64,000 nt of DNA from Candidatus Chlamydia corallus (GCF_002817655.1 NZ_NWQK01000001.1:248001-312000); one strand, 5' to 3'; positions 48,491-58,555 are shown, numbered from the stretch's first letter. Notes: generated by a model not told the origin, from the letters alone. A program made the numbers and translations.

Positions 48491-48799
48491 TTAAGACTCG
48501 TCTAAAGAGTCTCGTGCTTTTGTTAATAAATAGCTGATCACAGCAGGATCTCCTTCATAAGTCATCTCCACCTGGATTTTGCCGTCAGAAGATACCTGAC
48601 CACAAGTTACCAATACGTAAGCACTTACGTCATCTTTGAAAACTTCTGGATAGTCATTGCACTCATTCCCAGACACTTTCTTCTCCTCTCCAGCTAAAGA
48701 TTTATATAACACAACTAGGGAGTCTGCAAAAGCCTCTATCAGGATCCATGCTAAGCTCTTCTTACCCCAATCTAGTAGTCCCAAAATTCTCTGGGCCAC
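48491..48799 (-). CDS. Small conserved chlamydial protein with non-ATG start
   Basis: The open frame is 103 residues (from a TTG at 48802) or 102 from the GTG at 48799; there is no early ATG, so one of these non-ATG starts must be used. The first ~35 residues are helical and hydrophobic (LLDWGKKSLAWILIEAFADSLVVLYKSL), followed by a polar, Cys-containing domain. I do not recognise the family. It lies 18 bases upstream of the coiled-coil gene on the same strand. Low-frequency start codons and a weak ribosome-binding site suggest low translation. Confidence 0.6.
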   Translation of the reverse strand: MAQRILGLLDWGKKSLAWILIEAFADSLVVLYKSLAGEEKKVSGNECNDYPEVFKDDVSAYVLVTCGQVSSDGKIQVEMTYEGDPAVISYLLTKARDSLDES

Positions 48800-48875
48800 C
48801 AAAACTTTTTATTAGTTATCTAAAAAACAAAATACTTAATAACAATCAACAAAGAAAAATCATAAAAAATTTATT

Positions 48876-48904
48876 TTAATAAACGTTTTCTTTCTTGTTA
48901 GAAT
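48876..48904 (+). promoter_or_regulatory. Candidate promoter of the CT849-847-like cluster
   Basis: TTAATA (48876-48881) and TAGAAT (48899-48904) are spaced by 17 bases and match the consensus in four and five of six positions. The -10 box is about 30 bases before the first gene. The gap is very AT-rich, so chance matches are likely. Confidence 0.4.
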
Positions 48905-48934
48905 AAAACTAAACAAAAGTTAAATTTTTTTATT

Positions 48935-49420
48935 ATGTCTATAACTATTACAGGGACTAATCCCACAGCTAATGCTACAAACAGTTCTCGCCCTCCCCTA
49001 GAACCTTTAAATACACCTAAAATAGGTGCTGTGCTTTTTAGCATTTACGAGCTTCTTTTACAAGCAATTGAAATTCGACAACAAACAGTTCTGACTCAAT
49101 CACAACAATTAAACGACAATACTAATATTCAACAACAATTAAACCAAGAAACTAATCAGATCAAGTACGCCATAGTAAGTGCTGGAGCAAAAGAAGACGA
49201 GATCACTCGAGTACAAAATCAGAACCAAAACTACTCAGCTCAAAGATCTAACATCCAAGATGAACTCGTAACCACACGACAAAACGGTCAGATTATCCTC
49301 TCACACGCCTCTACAAACATTAACATCATACAACAGCTAGCCTCACAAGATTCCTCTTTTATCAAAACGACAAACTCGATAGGAAGCACCGTAAACCAAA
49401 TGAATAAACCCCTAGGATAA
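48935..49420 (+). CDS. Gln/Asn-rich secreted-type protein (CT849-like)
   Basis: The 161 residues are rich in Gln, Asn, Ser and Thr, with a helical central region (about 30-140) and a short Thr/Asn-rich N-terminal segment. No membrane segment or Cys is seen. It has no good ribosome-binding site. It is the first of three tandem genes of similar size and composition, matching C. trachomatis CT849-CT847, among which CT847 has been reported as a type III effector. Secretion of this one is inferred. Confidence 0.68.
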   Translation: MSITITGTNPTANATNSSRPPLEPLNTPKIGAVLFSIYELLLQAIEIRQQTVLTQSQQLNDNTNIQQQLNQETNQIKYAIVSAGAKEDEITRVQNQNQNYSAQRSNIQDELVTTRQNGQIILSHASTNINIIQQLASQDSSFIKTTNSIGSTVNQMNKPLG

Positions 49421-49472
49421 TTAATTAAACCATCCTTAAACATTTTAAAACCAAAAACTAGTTAGGTTGAAT

Positions 49473-49994
49473 ATGTGGATTATAGACCCTCTCTCCGTAA
49501 AAAAACCTCTACAAGCAGCCATAAATGTTCCTGGAACTCCAATTACAGAAGGACCGAATACAGCAACTGCTGACGATATCATTACAAAATTCTCAAAAGA
49601 CTCAAATCCCCTGATTATTACTGTTTACTACGTATATCAATCCGTATTAGTTGCCCAAGACAACCTGTCGATTATTGCCCAAGAACTTCAAGCAAATGCT
49701 TCAGCACAAACCTACTTAAATAACCAGGAAGCTTTATACCAATACGTCAGTATTCCTAAAAATAAACTAAACGATACCTCCTCTACCTATTTGCAAAATA
49801 TCCAATCTGATAACCAAGCGATAGGCGCTTCTCGACAAGCTATCCAAAACCAAATTTCCAGTTTAGGAAATGCTGCGCAGGTAATTTCCAGCAACTTAAA
49901 CACAAATAATAACATTATTCAACAATCCCTACAGGTAGGACAAGCTCTTATCCAAACCTTCTCCCAAATTGTAAGCTTAATTGCTAACATCTAA
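49473..49994 (+). CDS. Gln/Asn-rich secreted-type protein (CT848-like)
   Basis: The 173-residue protein is composed like its neighbours: a Pro/Thr-rich N-terminal part and helical Gln/Asn/Ser-rich stretches with repeated QNQ, NNN and QAI-type patterns. The frame extends to a TTG at 49467, but the ATG at 49473 has TTAGG six bases before it. No enzyme or membrane motif is seen. It lies 52 bases after the first gene and 14 bases before the third. Its role is unknown beyond probable secretion. Confidence 0.68.
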   Translation: MWIIDPLSVKKPLQAAINVPGTPITEGPNTATADDIITKFSKDSNPLIITVYYVYQSVLVAQDNLSIIAQELQANASAQTYLNNQEALYQYVSIPKNKLNDTSSTYLQNIQSDNQAIGASRQAIQNQISSLGNAAQVISSNLNTNNNIIQQSLQVGQALIQTFSQIVSLIANI

Positions 49995-50008
49995 TTATAG
50001 AGGAACTT

Positions 50009-50530
50009 ATGGCGATAAATCCCCTCCCCAGTACAATAAATAAAACCAATAAAGTGATTCCCGATTCTACAAAAGTAGTTCGTGACTCCATCACAATTAA
50101 TAAACAGTCAGCCTTCTACTTTTGCATTACTGTAATGCTCAAACTCTCTGAATCCACAACCGAATACAGCAAATCAATCATAGCCGTACTAGAAGATAAT
50201 ACAGTAGTCCAGCAGCAAAGAGTTAAAGAGCTCATTAACCTCCCTTTACTCAAAGTTCCTGATCTACAGAAAAAAGCTGGAACTGATGACGAATATACTA
50301 ACCAAAATGAAATCCAATCCTACCAAAGCTCAAACCAACAGATTTCAGCAAACCGTCAGATGATACAACAAGAACTCTCCTCGGCACAACAAAGAGCACA
50401 AGCGAACCAAAAAGCTGCAAACTCAACAACCACGGAATCCATGCAAATTCTACAAGCTACTAGCTCAATGCTCTCCACTCTAAAAGAACTAACAATTAAA
50501 GCGAATCTAACGACCTCACCCTCTGATTAA
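50009..50530 (+). CDS. Gln/Ser-rich secreted-type protein (CT847-like)
   Basis: The 173 residues are helical and polar, with Gln/Ser-rich segments (YQSSNQQISANRQM, about 107-120). AGAGGAAC lies six bases before the ATG. Position matches CT847, reported as a type III effector that binds a host cyclin-D-interacting protein (recalled). No catalytic motif is visible. It shares composition with the two genes before it, consistent with ancient tandem duplication. Confidence 0.7.
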   Translation: MAINPLPSTINKTNKVIPDSTKVVRDSITINKQSAFYFCITVMLKLSESTTEYSKSIIAVLEDNTVVQQQRVKELINLPLLKVPDLQKKAGTDDEYTNQNEIQSYQSSNQQISANRQMIQQELSSAQQRAQANQKAANSTTTESMQILQATSSMLSTLKELTIKANLTTSPSD

Positions 50531-50609
50531 ACTATGACAATAGTCTTCTAATAAAACAATCCATCCTCTACTATGGAGGCTTGACCGTCAGACTGTAGGT
50601 ACAGCCTCT

Positions 50610-51317
50610 ATGAGGGTGATCTTTCCCGATAAACACAACAAATTGCCTAACCTATCTAAGCTTTTAAAAAAACTTCCGTCGGTTATACTAGTTACTTCGT
50701 GTATCGCCCCGTTCCTTTCTTATATCATAAATAAAATTTTTGGAATTTCTGGGCTTCTTGAAGCTCTAGCCCTTTCTGTTAAAGGGATCCAGAAACATCA
50801 TTTTTGGCAATTTTTCACCTATCCTCTAGTCACAGCAGATTCTCTATGCCTACATAAAGATCAAAGCTTTGAAATCACTCAAAGACTTCTTTTACGCAAT
50901 GTCCTGGATTTCTTTCTTTTCTACAAAGCTATCCACCACGTCATCCGCAAGTTAGGAGCGTTCAGTGTTCTCGTCCTAATCTCAGGCGAGGTACTAATTA
51001 CAGGAGCTGTTCTCTGGGGATTCATGGCTCTAATCCACAGCTCTCACGCCTTCTTCGGCCCAGAAAGTCTTATCTGCGGTGTTTTGACTGTGCAGATCTT
51101 CTTGGATCCAGAAAAGCGCTTTACAATAGGGGCTACTCCCCTATCAGTCTCAAGAAAGTGGGGCTTCGTATTCATTTTAGGGTTCTACTGTTGCATTCTC
51201 ATTTTTTCTGGAGCCTTCTTCCTATTCCTCGGATCGATGCTTGCAATCATGTTGAGCATCCTATTTTGTAAAAAAGAAAAAATTCCTAACCCCTATATTA
51301 CTTCTTTGAGATTCTAA
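50610..51317 (+). CDS. Rhomboid-like membrane protein (CT846-like)
   Basis: This protein has 235 residues and about six hydrophobic segments. The FWQFFTYPLV stretch (about 68-77) and HAFFGPESLICGVLTV followed by a DPEKRFTIG loop resemble the rhomboid fold, in which GxSG carries the catalytic Ser. Here the motif is GPES, so the catalytic Gly-x-Ser-Gly is not intact. It may be an inactive rhomboid or only distantly related. A 6-base hairpin stem ends two bases before the ATG. It converges with the next gene by 4 bases. Confidence 0.6.
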   Translation: MRVIFPDKHNKLPNLSKLLKKLPSVILVTSCIAPFLSYIINKIFGISGLLEALALSVKGIQKHHFWQFFTYPLVTADSLCLHKDQSFEITQRLLLRNVLDFFLFYKAIHHVIRKLGAFSVLVLISGEVLITGAVLWGFMALIHSSHAFFGPESLICGVLTVQIFLDPEKRFTIGATPLSVSRKWGFVFILGFYCCILIFSGAFFLFLGSMLAIMLSILFCKKEKIPNPYITSLRF

Positions 51318-51544
51318 TTCTCCTCAGAAAGCACCGCTAAAATTGCAGCACGAACCTCACCGATTCCTGATAAAACACCCTCTTCAAAGCGAAAAAAGGG
51401 ATTTCCTTCCAATTCAGGGAAATCCATAGGCTGCAATAAATCTTCGGGAGTTAAATTAGGAATGATCTCCTCTCCTAACTGTTGGAGTCGTAATTTCTGA
51501 TCCTCGTAAAGCTGGTCTAGTAATGTAATAATTTTATTTTTCAC
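51314..51544 (-). CDS. Small acidic protein (CT845-like)
   Basis: The protein has 76 residues, is acidic and helical, and contains an LTPEDLLQPMDFPELEGNP stretch. No family is recognised. It starts 11 bases inside the end of tadA on the same strand, so it is probably translated from the tadA message. By position it matches CT845. Confidence 0.65.
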   Translation of the reverse strand: MKNKIITLLDQLYEDQKLRLQQLGEEIIPNLTPEDLLQPMDFPELEGNPFFRFEEGVLSGIGEVRAAILAVLSEEN

Positions 51545-52013
51545 TTTTCTCTCTACGCTTTTCTATAAAAAATTGTTTCATTAAATGTTCTGCCTCCTCC
51601 CGACATACATTCCCAGTACAAGTAACCGTATGGAAGGGATGCTTCTTAGTAAAAATATTGATCCAACTGCCTCCTGCTCCCAAACGGACGTCTGGTCCCC
51701 CCCAAACAACTCTAGAAATTCTAGCTAATTGAATCGCACCCGCACACATCAAACAAGGTTCTAACGTACAGTAGAGCACAGTATCCGATAAACGCCAATT
51801 ATCTAAAGCCTCAGAAGCAGACCCTATACATAAAATTTCAGCATGAGCTGTAGCATCCTTAAGCTTCTCTACAGAATTATGCGCACGAGCAATAATTTTA
51901 TTCTCTTTTACAATAATGCAACCTATAGGAACTTCATCCTCATCATAGGCCTTACGAGCTTCTTTGAAGGCTTGTTGCATAAAAAAAACATCTTTTTCCA
52001 TATCGAAAAACAT
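51534..52013 (-). CDS. tadA: tRNA-adenosine deaminase
   Basis: TadA converts A34 to inosine in tRNA-Arg(ACG). The zinc ligands and catalytic Glu are present: His57-Ala-Glu59 (HAEI) and Cys87/Cys90 (PCLMC). The 159 residues are normal. The frame extends to a TTG at 52025; the ATG at 52013 is preceded by GGATAGAGAG. It is followed by a small gene with an 11-base overlap. Divergent from rpsO across about 235 bases. Confidence 0.93.
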   Translation of the reverse strand: MFFDMEKDVFFMQQAFKEARKAYDEDEVPIGCIIVKENKIIARAHNSVEKLKDATAHAEILCIGSASEALDNWRLSDTVLYCTLEPCLMCAGAIQLARISRVVWGGPDVRLGAGGSWINIFTKKHPFHTVTCTGNVCREEAEHLMKQFFIEKRREKSEK

Positions 52014-52184
52014 CTCTCTATCCAATTCTAAATAATATTATTTATTACGTTGCAAATTCTAAAAAGAAAAAAAATAACAATATACAATATCAATAAAACC
52101 CTTTTATGAAGCAATCTCAGACCTTTCAATAACCTTCCAATTTTTTCTTTGTTACAGAAAAAAAAGTCTTACCCTACCAAAAGG

Positions 52185-52213
52185 TGTACATTAACCATGT
52201 TCTCAAGTATAAT
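52185..52213 (+). promoter_or_regulatory. Promoter of rpsO-pnp
   Basis: TGTACA (52185-52190) and TATAAT (52208-52213) are spaced by 17 bases; the -10 box is perfect and the -35 box matches four of six positions. It lies 36 bases before the rpsO ATG. Confidence 0.55.
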
Positions 52214-52248
52214 TGGCTTTTGCGGTAATTATTTTAAGGAGACATCCG

Positions 52249-52518
52249 ATGTCTTTGGATAAAGGAACTAAGGAAGAAATCACAAAGAAGTTTCAACTTC
52301 ATGAAAAGGATACAGGATCGGCAGATGTACAAATTGCTATTCTCACGGAACATATCGCAGAATTGAAAGAACATCTTAAAAGATCTCCTAAAGACCAAAA
52401 CTCCCGCTTAGCATTACTTAAGCTTGTTGGTCAAAGGAGAAAGCTCTTGGAATATCTTAATTCTACTGATACCGAAAGATATAAAAATTTAATTACAAGA
52501 TTAAATCTACGTAAGTAG
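52249..52518 (+). CDS. rpsO: 30S ribosomal protein S15
   Basis: S15 binds 16S rRNA early in 30S assembly. The 89 residues have the family length, and the [16 protein letters not shown] and [10 protein letters not shown] segments are typical. The open frame extends to 52213, but the ATG at 52249 follows AAGGAGA at good spacing. pnp follows after 40 bases, the common rpsO-pnp order. Confidence 0.97.
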   Translation: MSLDKGTKEEITKKFQLHEKDTGSADVQIAILTEHIAELKEHLKRSPKDQNSRLALLKLVGQRRKLLEYLNSTDTERYKNLITRLNLRK

Positions 52519-52558
52519 TTTTTTAGTTTTCCCTACAAATATCTAACAGGAGACCTTC

Positions 52559-54643
52559 ATGAATTTTCAAACTATTTCTATCAATCTGACCGAAGGTAAA
52601 ATGTTGGTATTTGAAACAGGGAAAATTGCTCGTCAAGCTAACGGAGCGGTTCTTGTCCGTTCAGGGGAAACTTGCGTTTTTGCAAGTGCTTGTGCTGTGA
52701 ACCTTGATGACAAGGTAGATTTTCTTCCCTTACGAGTTGATTACCAAGAAAAATTTTCTTCCACAGGAAAAACCCTTGGTGGGTTCATAAAAAGAGAAGG
52801 ACGCCCTTCCGAGAAAGAAATTTTAGTTTCTCGCTTAATTGATCGGTCTCTGCGTCCTTCATTCCCTTACCGACTCATGCAAGATGTTCAAATTTTATCT
52901 TATGTATGGTCTTACGACGGTCAAGTGTTACCTGATCCTCTCGCTATCTGCGGAGCATCGGCAGCCTTAGCGATCTCAGATATTCCACAGAATAACATTG
53001 TTGCTGGAGTACGCATTGGATGTATTGATAAGAAGTGGATAATCAATCCTACAAAAGCCGAACTAGCAGCCTCTACTCTAGATCTCGTACTCGCTGGAAC
53101 AGAAAATGCTATTTTAATGATAGAAGGTCATTGCGATTTCTTTACTGAAGAACAAGTACTCAGTGCTATAGAATTTGGTCACAAACATATTGTTACGATC
53201 TGTAAAAAATTGCAAATGTGGCAAGAGGAAATCGGAAAGTCTAAAAATCTCAGTGTAGTGTATCCCCTTCCTCTAGAAGTTTTAACAGCAGTAGAGGAAT
53301 GTGTTCAAAACAAATTTATTCAGCTTTTCAACATTAACGACAAGAAAGTACATGCAGCTACCGCGCATGAAATTGAAGAAACTGTTTTAGAAAAATTGGA
53401 GCGTGAAGATGATGATCTTTTCTCCTCTTTTAACATCAAAGCAGCATGCAAAACATTAAAATCTAATACGATGCGCGCTCTCATAAGAGAAAGAGGAGTT
53501 CGTGCGGATGGACGTTCCTTAACTACAGTTCGTCCTATTGGCATTGAAACTTCTTACCTTCCTCGCACTCACGGTAGCTGTCTCTTCACTCGTGGAGAAA
53601 CACAAACACTAGCAGTTTGTACTTTGGGCAGTGAGGCCATGGCGCAACGTTATGAAGATCTCAATGGTGAGGGCCTTTCAAAATTTTACCTACAATACTT
53701 TTTCCCCCCCTTTTCTGTTGGAGAGGTAGGGAGAATGGGGTCTCCAGGAAGACGAGAAATTGGTCACGGCAAACTCGCAGAGAAAGCCCTAAGCCATGCT
53801 CTTCCCGATAGTGCTACATTTCCCTATACCATCCGTATAGAATCTAATATTACAGAATCTAATGGTTCTTCATCGATGGCTTCTGTGTGTGGCGGCTGCC
53901 TAGCTCTTATGGATGCTGGTGTCCCTATTTTTACTCCTATTACAGGAATCGCTATGGGGTTAATCCTTGATGACGATGGAGCTATCATCCTCTCTGATAT
54001 TTCAGGTCTTGAAGATCATCTCGGAGACATGGACTTTAAAATAGCAGGGAGTACCGAAGGAATTACAGCCTTCCAAATGGATATCAAAGTTGAAGGAATC
54101 ACCCCCGATATCATGAAAAAAGCTCTTTCTCAAGCAAAACAGGGGCGTAATGATATTTTAAATGTTATGAACGAAGCCCTTGCTGCTCCGAAAGCAGACC
54201 TATCTCAATACGCACCTCGTATTGAAACTATCCAAATTAAACCAACAAAAATTGCTTCAGTAATCGGACCTGGAGGCAAGCAAATTCGTCAGATCATTGA
54301 AGAGACTGGTGTCCAAATCGATATTAATGATTTAGGAATTGTCAGTATCTCTGCATCCTCAGCGTCGGCAATCAATAAAGCTAAAGAAATCATTGAAGGT
54401 TTAGTTGGTGAAGTTGAAGTTGGAAAGACCTACAGAGGTCGCGTAACTTCAGTAGTTCCCTTTGGAGCTTTTGTCGAAGTTCTCCCTGGGAAAGAAGGAC
54501 TCTGCCACATTTCCGAGTTTTCTAGACAGCGAATAGAGAATATCGGCGATGTTGTTAAAGAAGGCGATATCATTGATGTAAAACTTTTAAGCATCAATGA
54601 AAAAGGCCAACTTAAGCTTAGCCACAAAGCAACTTTAGGGTAA
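52559..54643 (+). CDS. pnp: Polyribonucleotide nucleotidyltransferase
   Basis: PNPase degrades RNA phosphorolytically from the 3' end. The two RNase PH-like halves are present (N half with RPSFP, C half with GEGLSKF and GSPGRREIGHGKLAEKAL), followed by a KH domain (GPGGKQIRQIIEETG, about 570-584) and an S1 domain (about 620-690). The 694 residues are normal. AGGAGA precedes the ATG. It is downstream of rpsO, as in many bacteria. Confidence 0.97.
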   Translation: MNFQTISINLTEGKMLVFETGKIARQANGAVLVRSGETCVFASACAVNLDDKVDFLPLRVDYQEKFSSTGKTLGGFIKREGRPSEKEILVSRLIDRSLRPSFPYRLMQDVQILSYVWSYDGQVLPDPLAICGASAALAISDIPQNNIVAGVRIGCIDKKWIINPTKAELAASTLDLVLAGTENAILMIEGHCDFFTEEQVLSAIEFGHKHIVTICKKLQMWQEEIGKSKNLSVVYPLPLEVLTAVEECVQNKFIQLFNINDKKVHAATAHEIEETVLEKLEREDDDLFSSFNIKAACKTLKSNTMRALIRERGVRADGRSLTTVRPIGIETSYLPRTHGSCLFTRGETQTLAVCTLGSEAMAQRYEDLNGEGLSKFYLQYFFPPFSVGEVGRMGSPGRREIGHGKLAEKALSHALPDSATFPYTIRIESNITESNGSSSMASVCGGCLALMDAGVPIFTPITGIAMGLILDDDGAIILSDISGLEDHLGDMDFKIAGSTEGITAFQMDIKVEGITPDIMKKALSQAKQGRNDILNVMNEALAAPKADLSQYAPRIETIQIKPTKIASVIGPGGKQIRQIIEETGVQIDINDLGIVSISASSASAINKAKEIIEGLVGEVEVGKTYRGRVTSVVPFGAFVEVLPGKEGLCHISEFSRQRIENIGDVVKEGDIIDVKLLSINEKGQLKLSHKATLG

Positions 54644-54675
54644 TCTTCTACTTTGCAGTTGTCGTCTGGACGGGT

Positions 54676-57408
54676 CTAAGTAGCATTAAACCCCAAGCCA
54701 GACAAAGTATCTTCTTTGGGAGGGGGTGGAGGAAGATCATCGGAAGACTTTTTGAATAACATTCCCTCTTCTTTCAGACGTGCCCTTTTCTTCTCGGGTT
54801 CCCAAGTATGGTCCATAATTTCTTTAACATCTTTGGAATCGAGAGTTTCAAACTCGATTAGCATCTGAGTCATGAGTTCTACTTCTGCCTTGTGCTCATT
54901 AATTATATCTAATGCACGTTGGTATGCAGCATCTAAAAGTGTTCTTAATTCTGTATCAATAGTTTTTGCTGTTTCTTCTGAATAACTCTTTTCGTGATAA
55001 GCACCATAACCTGTCAAGGCATCAGAACGGTCGTCATAAGTGACATTTCCTAGCTGAGGACTCATTCCCCACTCACAAACCATACTGCGTACTAGCTTTG
55101 TAGCCTGGGATATATCTTGCTGAGCACCGCTGGAAATATCTCCAAGAAAGATTTCCTCAGCAGCACGACCTCCCATCAACACAGCAAGCTGATCGTAAAG
55201 CTCTTTTTTCCAATAACTCAGCTTATTTTTTTCTGGTAGAAAATGAGTAGCTCCTAAAGAGAGCCCTCTGGGGATAATTGTAACTTTATCTACAGGATCT
55301 CCGTGCTGTACACAAAGCCCTACAACAGCATGACCAGACTCGTGATATGCTGTAGTTTTTCTCTCTTCGGCATCCATCTCTAAGCTTCTACGTTCCTTAC
55401 CATAAAGAACTTTATCACGAGCTTCAGCAACATCAACAGCAGTAACTGCAGTACGGTCTTTACGTGCTGCTAATAAGGCAGCCTCATTCAATAAATTTTC
55501 TAAATCTGCTCCAGAAGCTCCTGGCGTACTTCTAGCAACTGCCATAAGATCTACAGTGGGGTCTAACTTGATTCTCTTTGCGTGTACCATAAGAATCTCA
55601 AAACGCCCCTTAATATCAGGAAGGTTCATCACAACACGTCGATCAAAACGTCCTGGGCGGAGCAGAGCCTTGTCTAGAACATCAGGACGGTTGGTTGCAG
55701 CCATAAGAATAACACCTTCGTTGGTGCCAAACCCATCCATTTCTACAAGAAGTTGGTTTAATGTCTGTTCTCTTTCATCATGACCACCACCAATACCAGC
55801 ACCACGATGACGTCCTACAGCATCAATTTCATCAATAAAGATAATGCAAGGAGCGTTACGCTTTGCTTGCTCAAACATATCACGGATACGGCTTGCGCCG
55901 ACTCCAACGAACATCTCAACAAAATCGGAACCAGCAATCGAGAAAAAGGGACGATCCGCCTCTCCAGATACAGCCTTAGCAATTAAGGTCTTTCCTGTTC
56001 CTGGGGGTCCTATCAACAGCACTCCTTTTGGAATACGTCCTCCTAAACTAGTAAACTTATTGGGATTTTTCAAGAAGTCCACAATCTCAATAAGTTCTTC
56101 TTTAGCTTCCTCGATACCAGCAACATCAGCAAAAGTAACCTTATTCTGTCCCTTGAGCAGCATCCGCGCAGGAGATTTCCCAAAAGACATCGCAGAACCA
56201 CTCATCCCTCGCATCTGACGAGAAAAGACCAAGTAGACGAAGAGTAAAACTAAAATAATAGGTAAAAATGTAAAAAGATATCCTAAATAGTGTGGTGAAG
56301 GCTCTTGGCTCTTAAATGTTTTCTCCAAAACTAGGTTTCTTGGTTGATCTGGAGCCTTAAATGATAGCGAATGGTTAAACTTAAAGGCAGCCCACTCTTC
56401 CTTAGCCCCCGCAAACCAGTGGCCAAAAACTTCGGGATCCTGTTTCTCTAAACTACGAGAAGAAAGCTCTTGGTTATTGAAGTACCAAACTGTCTGACTT
56501 AATTCACTACGAAGCTTCTCTAACTGTGCTTGATTGAGATCGCGCACCTCGACCAATTTATGATACTTGTTCCACTCCTCTCGATAAAGGCGTACAGAAC
56601 GGAGTTGAGAAAAACGTTCTCCTCCCTCAGACAATACTAAAGAAGAAGAGATCCGATTCAAAGTATTAAGAACCTGCCCATAAAGTGTATAGGCTTGTTC
56701 GCCATCAGTCTCCTGAGTTAAAGAGACCTCAACTTGCTGATAGAGATCTTTAAGCTCTCTTTTTAAAGTCTCGGATCCTATTCCTAAAACGGGAGAAAGG
56801 TACTTGCCTATTAACTCGTAAAGATCTGAGCCGTAGGTACGTAAAACTGCTGAAGATTGCGACAGCGCTCGATAACGCTCTTCTAAGGCATGTAGATTGA
56901 TCAGCTGTGGATTTGCAGGTCCTGTAACAACCAGAGGCTCTATCGACAGAGAGCCTCCTCCTTCATCCTGATAAGAAATTGGATACCCTTGTTCAGGAAT
57001 TGGGGATCCTGAAATTGCAGAAAACCATAGTATGGAATTCGTGACCTCTTTGCCTAAGATAGTAAGGCTCTTGCTCGTCTCTTGAAGATCAAAGTCTAAC
57101 CGATGCCCCTGGTCAATAAGCTCTAGATAATGATAATGTACTTGTCCTTCTTGAGTTTGGACATCACGAAAACGTCCGCCAAAAGAAACTAAATTATCGT
57201 TAAGTGCTATCTTATGGCTATCTTCTGGAACGATTAAACGCAAGTTAACAAGGTGCTCTATTTGATGGCTAAAACCTACTTTAGCCTTCTTCCCAGCTAC
57301 AAAATTTTGAAATGCAACTACACCAAAAACCACACCAAACAAAAGAAAAAAAAAGACTGTAGGGAAATTTTTTTTCGGTTCTGGCTTCATTTTCTTATCT
57401 TTCGACAT
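54676..57408 (-). CDS. ftsH: ATP-dependent zinc metalloprotease FtsH
   Basis: FtsH is a membrane AAA protease. The N-terminal membrane segment (about 17-38) is followed by an exported region up to a second segment (about 375-395). Walker A GPPGTGKT, Walker [12 protein letters not shown], the second region of homology [20 protein letters not shown] (split) and the zinc motif HESGH are intact. At 910 residues it is much longer than the ~640-residue E. coli protein, because the region between the two membrane segments is greatly enlarged. The frame extends to a TTG at 57432; the ATG at 57408 is preferred. It converges with pnp. Confidence 0.95.
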   Translation of the reverse strand: MSKDKKMKPEPKKNFPTVFFFLLFGVVFGVVAFQNFVAGKKAKVGFSHQIEHLVNLRLIVPEDSHKIALNDNLVSFGGRFRDVQTQEGQVHYHYLELIDQGHRLDFDLQETSKSLTILGKEVTNSILWFSAISGSPIPEQGYPISYQDEGGGSLSIEPLVVTGPANPQLINLHALEERYRALSQSSAVLRTYGSDLYELIGKYLSPVLGIGSETLKRELKDLYQQVEVSLTQETDGEQAYTLYGQVLNTLNRISSSLVLSEGGERFSQLRSVRLYREEWNKYHKLVEVRDLNQAQLEKLRSELSQTVWYFNNQELSSRSLEKQDPEVFGHWFAGAKEEWAAFKFNHSLSFKAPDQPRNLVLEKTFKSQEPSPHYLGYLFTFLPIILVLLFVYLVFSRQMRGMSGSAMSFGKSPARMLLKGQNKVTFADVAGIEEAKEELIEIVDFLKNPNKFTSLGGRIPKGVLLIGPPGTGKTLIAKAVSGEADRPFFSIAGSDFVEMFVGVGASRIRDMFEQAKRNAPCIIFIDEIDAVGRHRGAGIGGGHDEREQTLNQLLVEMDGFGTNEGVILMAATNRPDVLDKALLRPGRFDRRVVMNLPDIKGRFEILMVHAKRIKLDPTVDLMAVARSTPGASGADLENLLNEAALLAARKDRTAVTAVDVAEARDKVLYGKERRSLEMDAEERKTTAYHESGHAVVGLCVQHGDPVDKVTIIPRGLSLGATHFLPEKNKLSYWKKELYDQLAVLMGGRAAEEIFLGDISSGAQQDISQATKLVRSMVCEWGMSPQLGNVTYDDRSDALTGYGAYHEKSYSEETAKTIDTELRTLLDAAYQRALDIINEHKAEVELMTQMLIEFETLDSKDVKEIMDHTWEPEKKRARLKEEGMLFKKSSDDLPPPPPKEDTLSGLGFNAT

Positions 57409-57595
57409 AAACTTCACAACTAAGCTAATCAATCAGACGGATAATTATTCAATATAACATATTTTTTATTATTTTGTTTTAAAAAAAGTAAATGAAACTA
57501 TAACAGCCAAATAAAAAATATGAATAGGCCCTAATACAAGGACCCAATCTTCTCTCATTTTTTCACATATAGAGAACATAATGAGTATATACTTT

Positions 57596-58555
57596 CTAAT
57601 CTATCATTACTACTCTAGGTTTTATGATTACTACCTTATTCCTCATGCGTAAAGTTGCGCAAGAACTCTGAGATAAGTGATCGTAAACCATTTGTAAAAA
57701 ATGCCTTGAAACAGCAACTCCAACATCATTAAAAAATTTCTTCATAACCCATTTACCTAAAAATGCTTGTTGAATTAAAGAGTCTGGAAATGGAAGTAAT
57801 CTTTGAGATTTTTCATAAGTGACTGCAGAAAGAAATGGTTGGGCTTGCTCTTCGAGATACTCGGAAAGTTCTGCAGATTCTTCACCTAAGGTCAACAAAG
57901 GAAAAGTAATATTTTTTCCAAAGACCTCTTCAAGCCAAGGGAAAAGTTTTTTTCGCATCCTGGCTCTTAAATACCTTTCATCTTCATTTGAAGGATCTTG
58001 TATATAAGAAATGCCTCGAGCATCCAGAGCCTCTCTTAAAGAGCTTTTAGGAATATGTAGCAAAGGTCGTAAAAGTAAAACACCTTGAACGTAAGATCTC
58101 TCTGCCATAGCCTTGAGATTAGTTAAATGAGCGCTTTCTAACAAACGTTTCAAAACTGTTTCTGCTTGATCATTAGCGTGGTGAGCGAGGAAAATTCCTC
58201 CAGCATTTAGATGTCGATAGGATTCATAAAGAAGGGCGTAACGTTTCTTTCTTGCCTGATTCTCTAAATCTTTATCTCCTTGCTCTTCAGCGGTCAAGGC
58301 ATGTAGAATGAAGGGAATACCTTCACGAGAGCAAAGTTCCTCTAACTCTTTAGCTTCTTGAGCAGACCTAGACCTCCAGCCGTGATCTATATGTACGGCA
58401 GTAAAAGAAACTCCACGTTCTTTAAGTAGATAAAAAAGAAAAAGAGAGTCGCTTCCACCAGACAGGGCAAGCAAATATCTTTTTTTTTCATCTAAAGAAG
58501 AAAAAAAAAGATCTAATTGCTTATCATCACAAATTAAATAAGAACTTAGTACCAT
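57596..58555 (-). CDS. tilS: tRNA(Ile)-lysidine synthase
   Basis: TilS adds lysine to C34 of the CAU-anticodon tRNA-Ile using ATP. The PP-loop SGGSDS is at about residues 32-37, followed by the VHIDHGWR and HHANDQAET segments typical of the N-type ATPase. The 319 residues are shorter than the E. coli protein, which has an extra C-terminal domain. An ATG is used with no strong ribosome-binding site. It lies about 190 bases upstream of ftsH on the same strand. Confidence 0.92.
   Translation of the reverse strand: MVLSSYLICDDKQLDLFFSSLDEKKRYLLALSGGSDSLFLFYLLKERGVSFTAVHIDHGWRSRSAQEAKELEELCSREGIPFILHALTAEEQGDKDLENQARKKRYALLYESYRHLNAGGIFLAHHANDQAETVLKRLLESAHLTNLKAMAERSYVQGVLLLRPLLHIPKSSLREALDARGISYIQDPSNEDERYLRARMRKKLFPWLEEVFGKNITFPLLTLGEESAELSEYLEEQAQPFLSAVTYEKSQRLLPFPDSLIQQAFLGKWVMKKFFNDVGVAVSRHFLQMVYDHLSQSSCATLRMRNKVVIIKPRVVMID

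Noticed and set aside
50570..50609. Terminator after the CT847-like gene
   Set aside because: The stem is only six bases with a 21-base loop and no T-tract; I kept it as a possible translation hairpin instead.
55844..56218. Plus-strand open frame of 124 codons
   Set aside because: It is antisense to the conserved AAA domain of ftsH; its length follows from codon constraints on the real gene.
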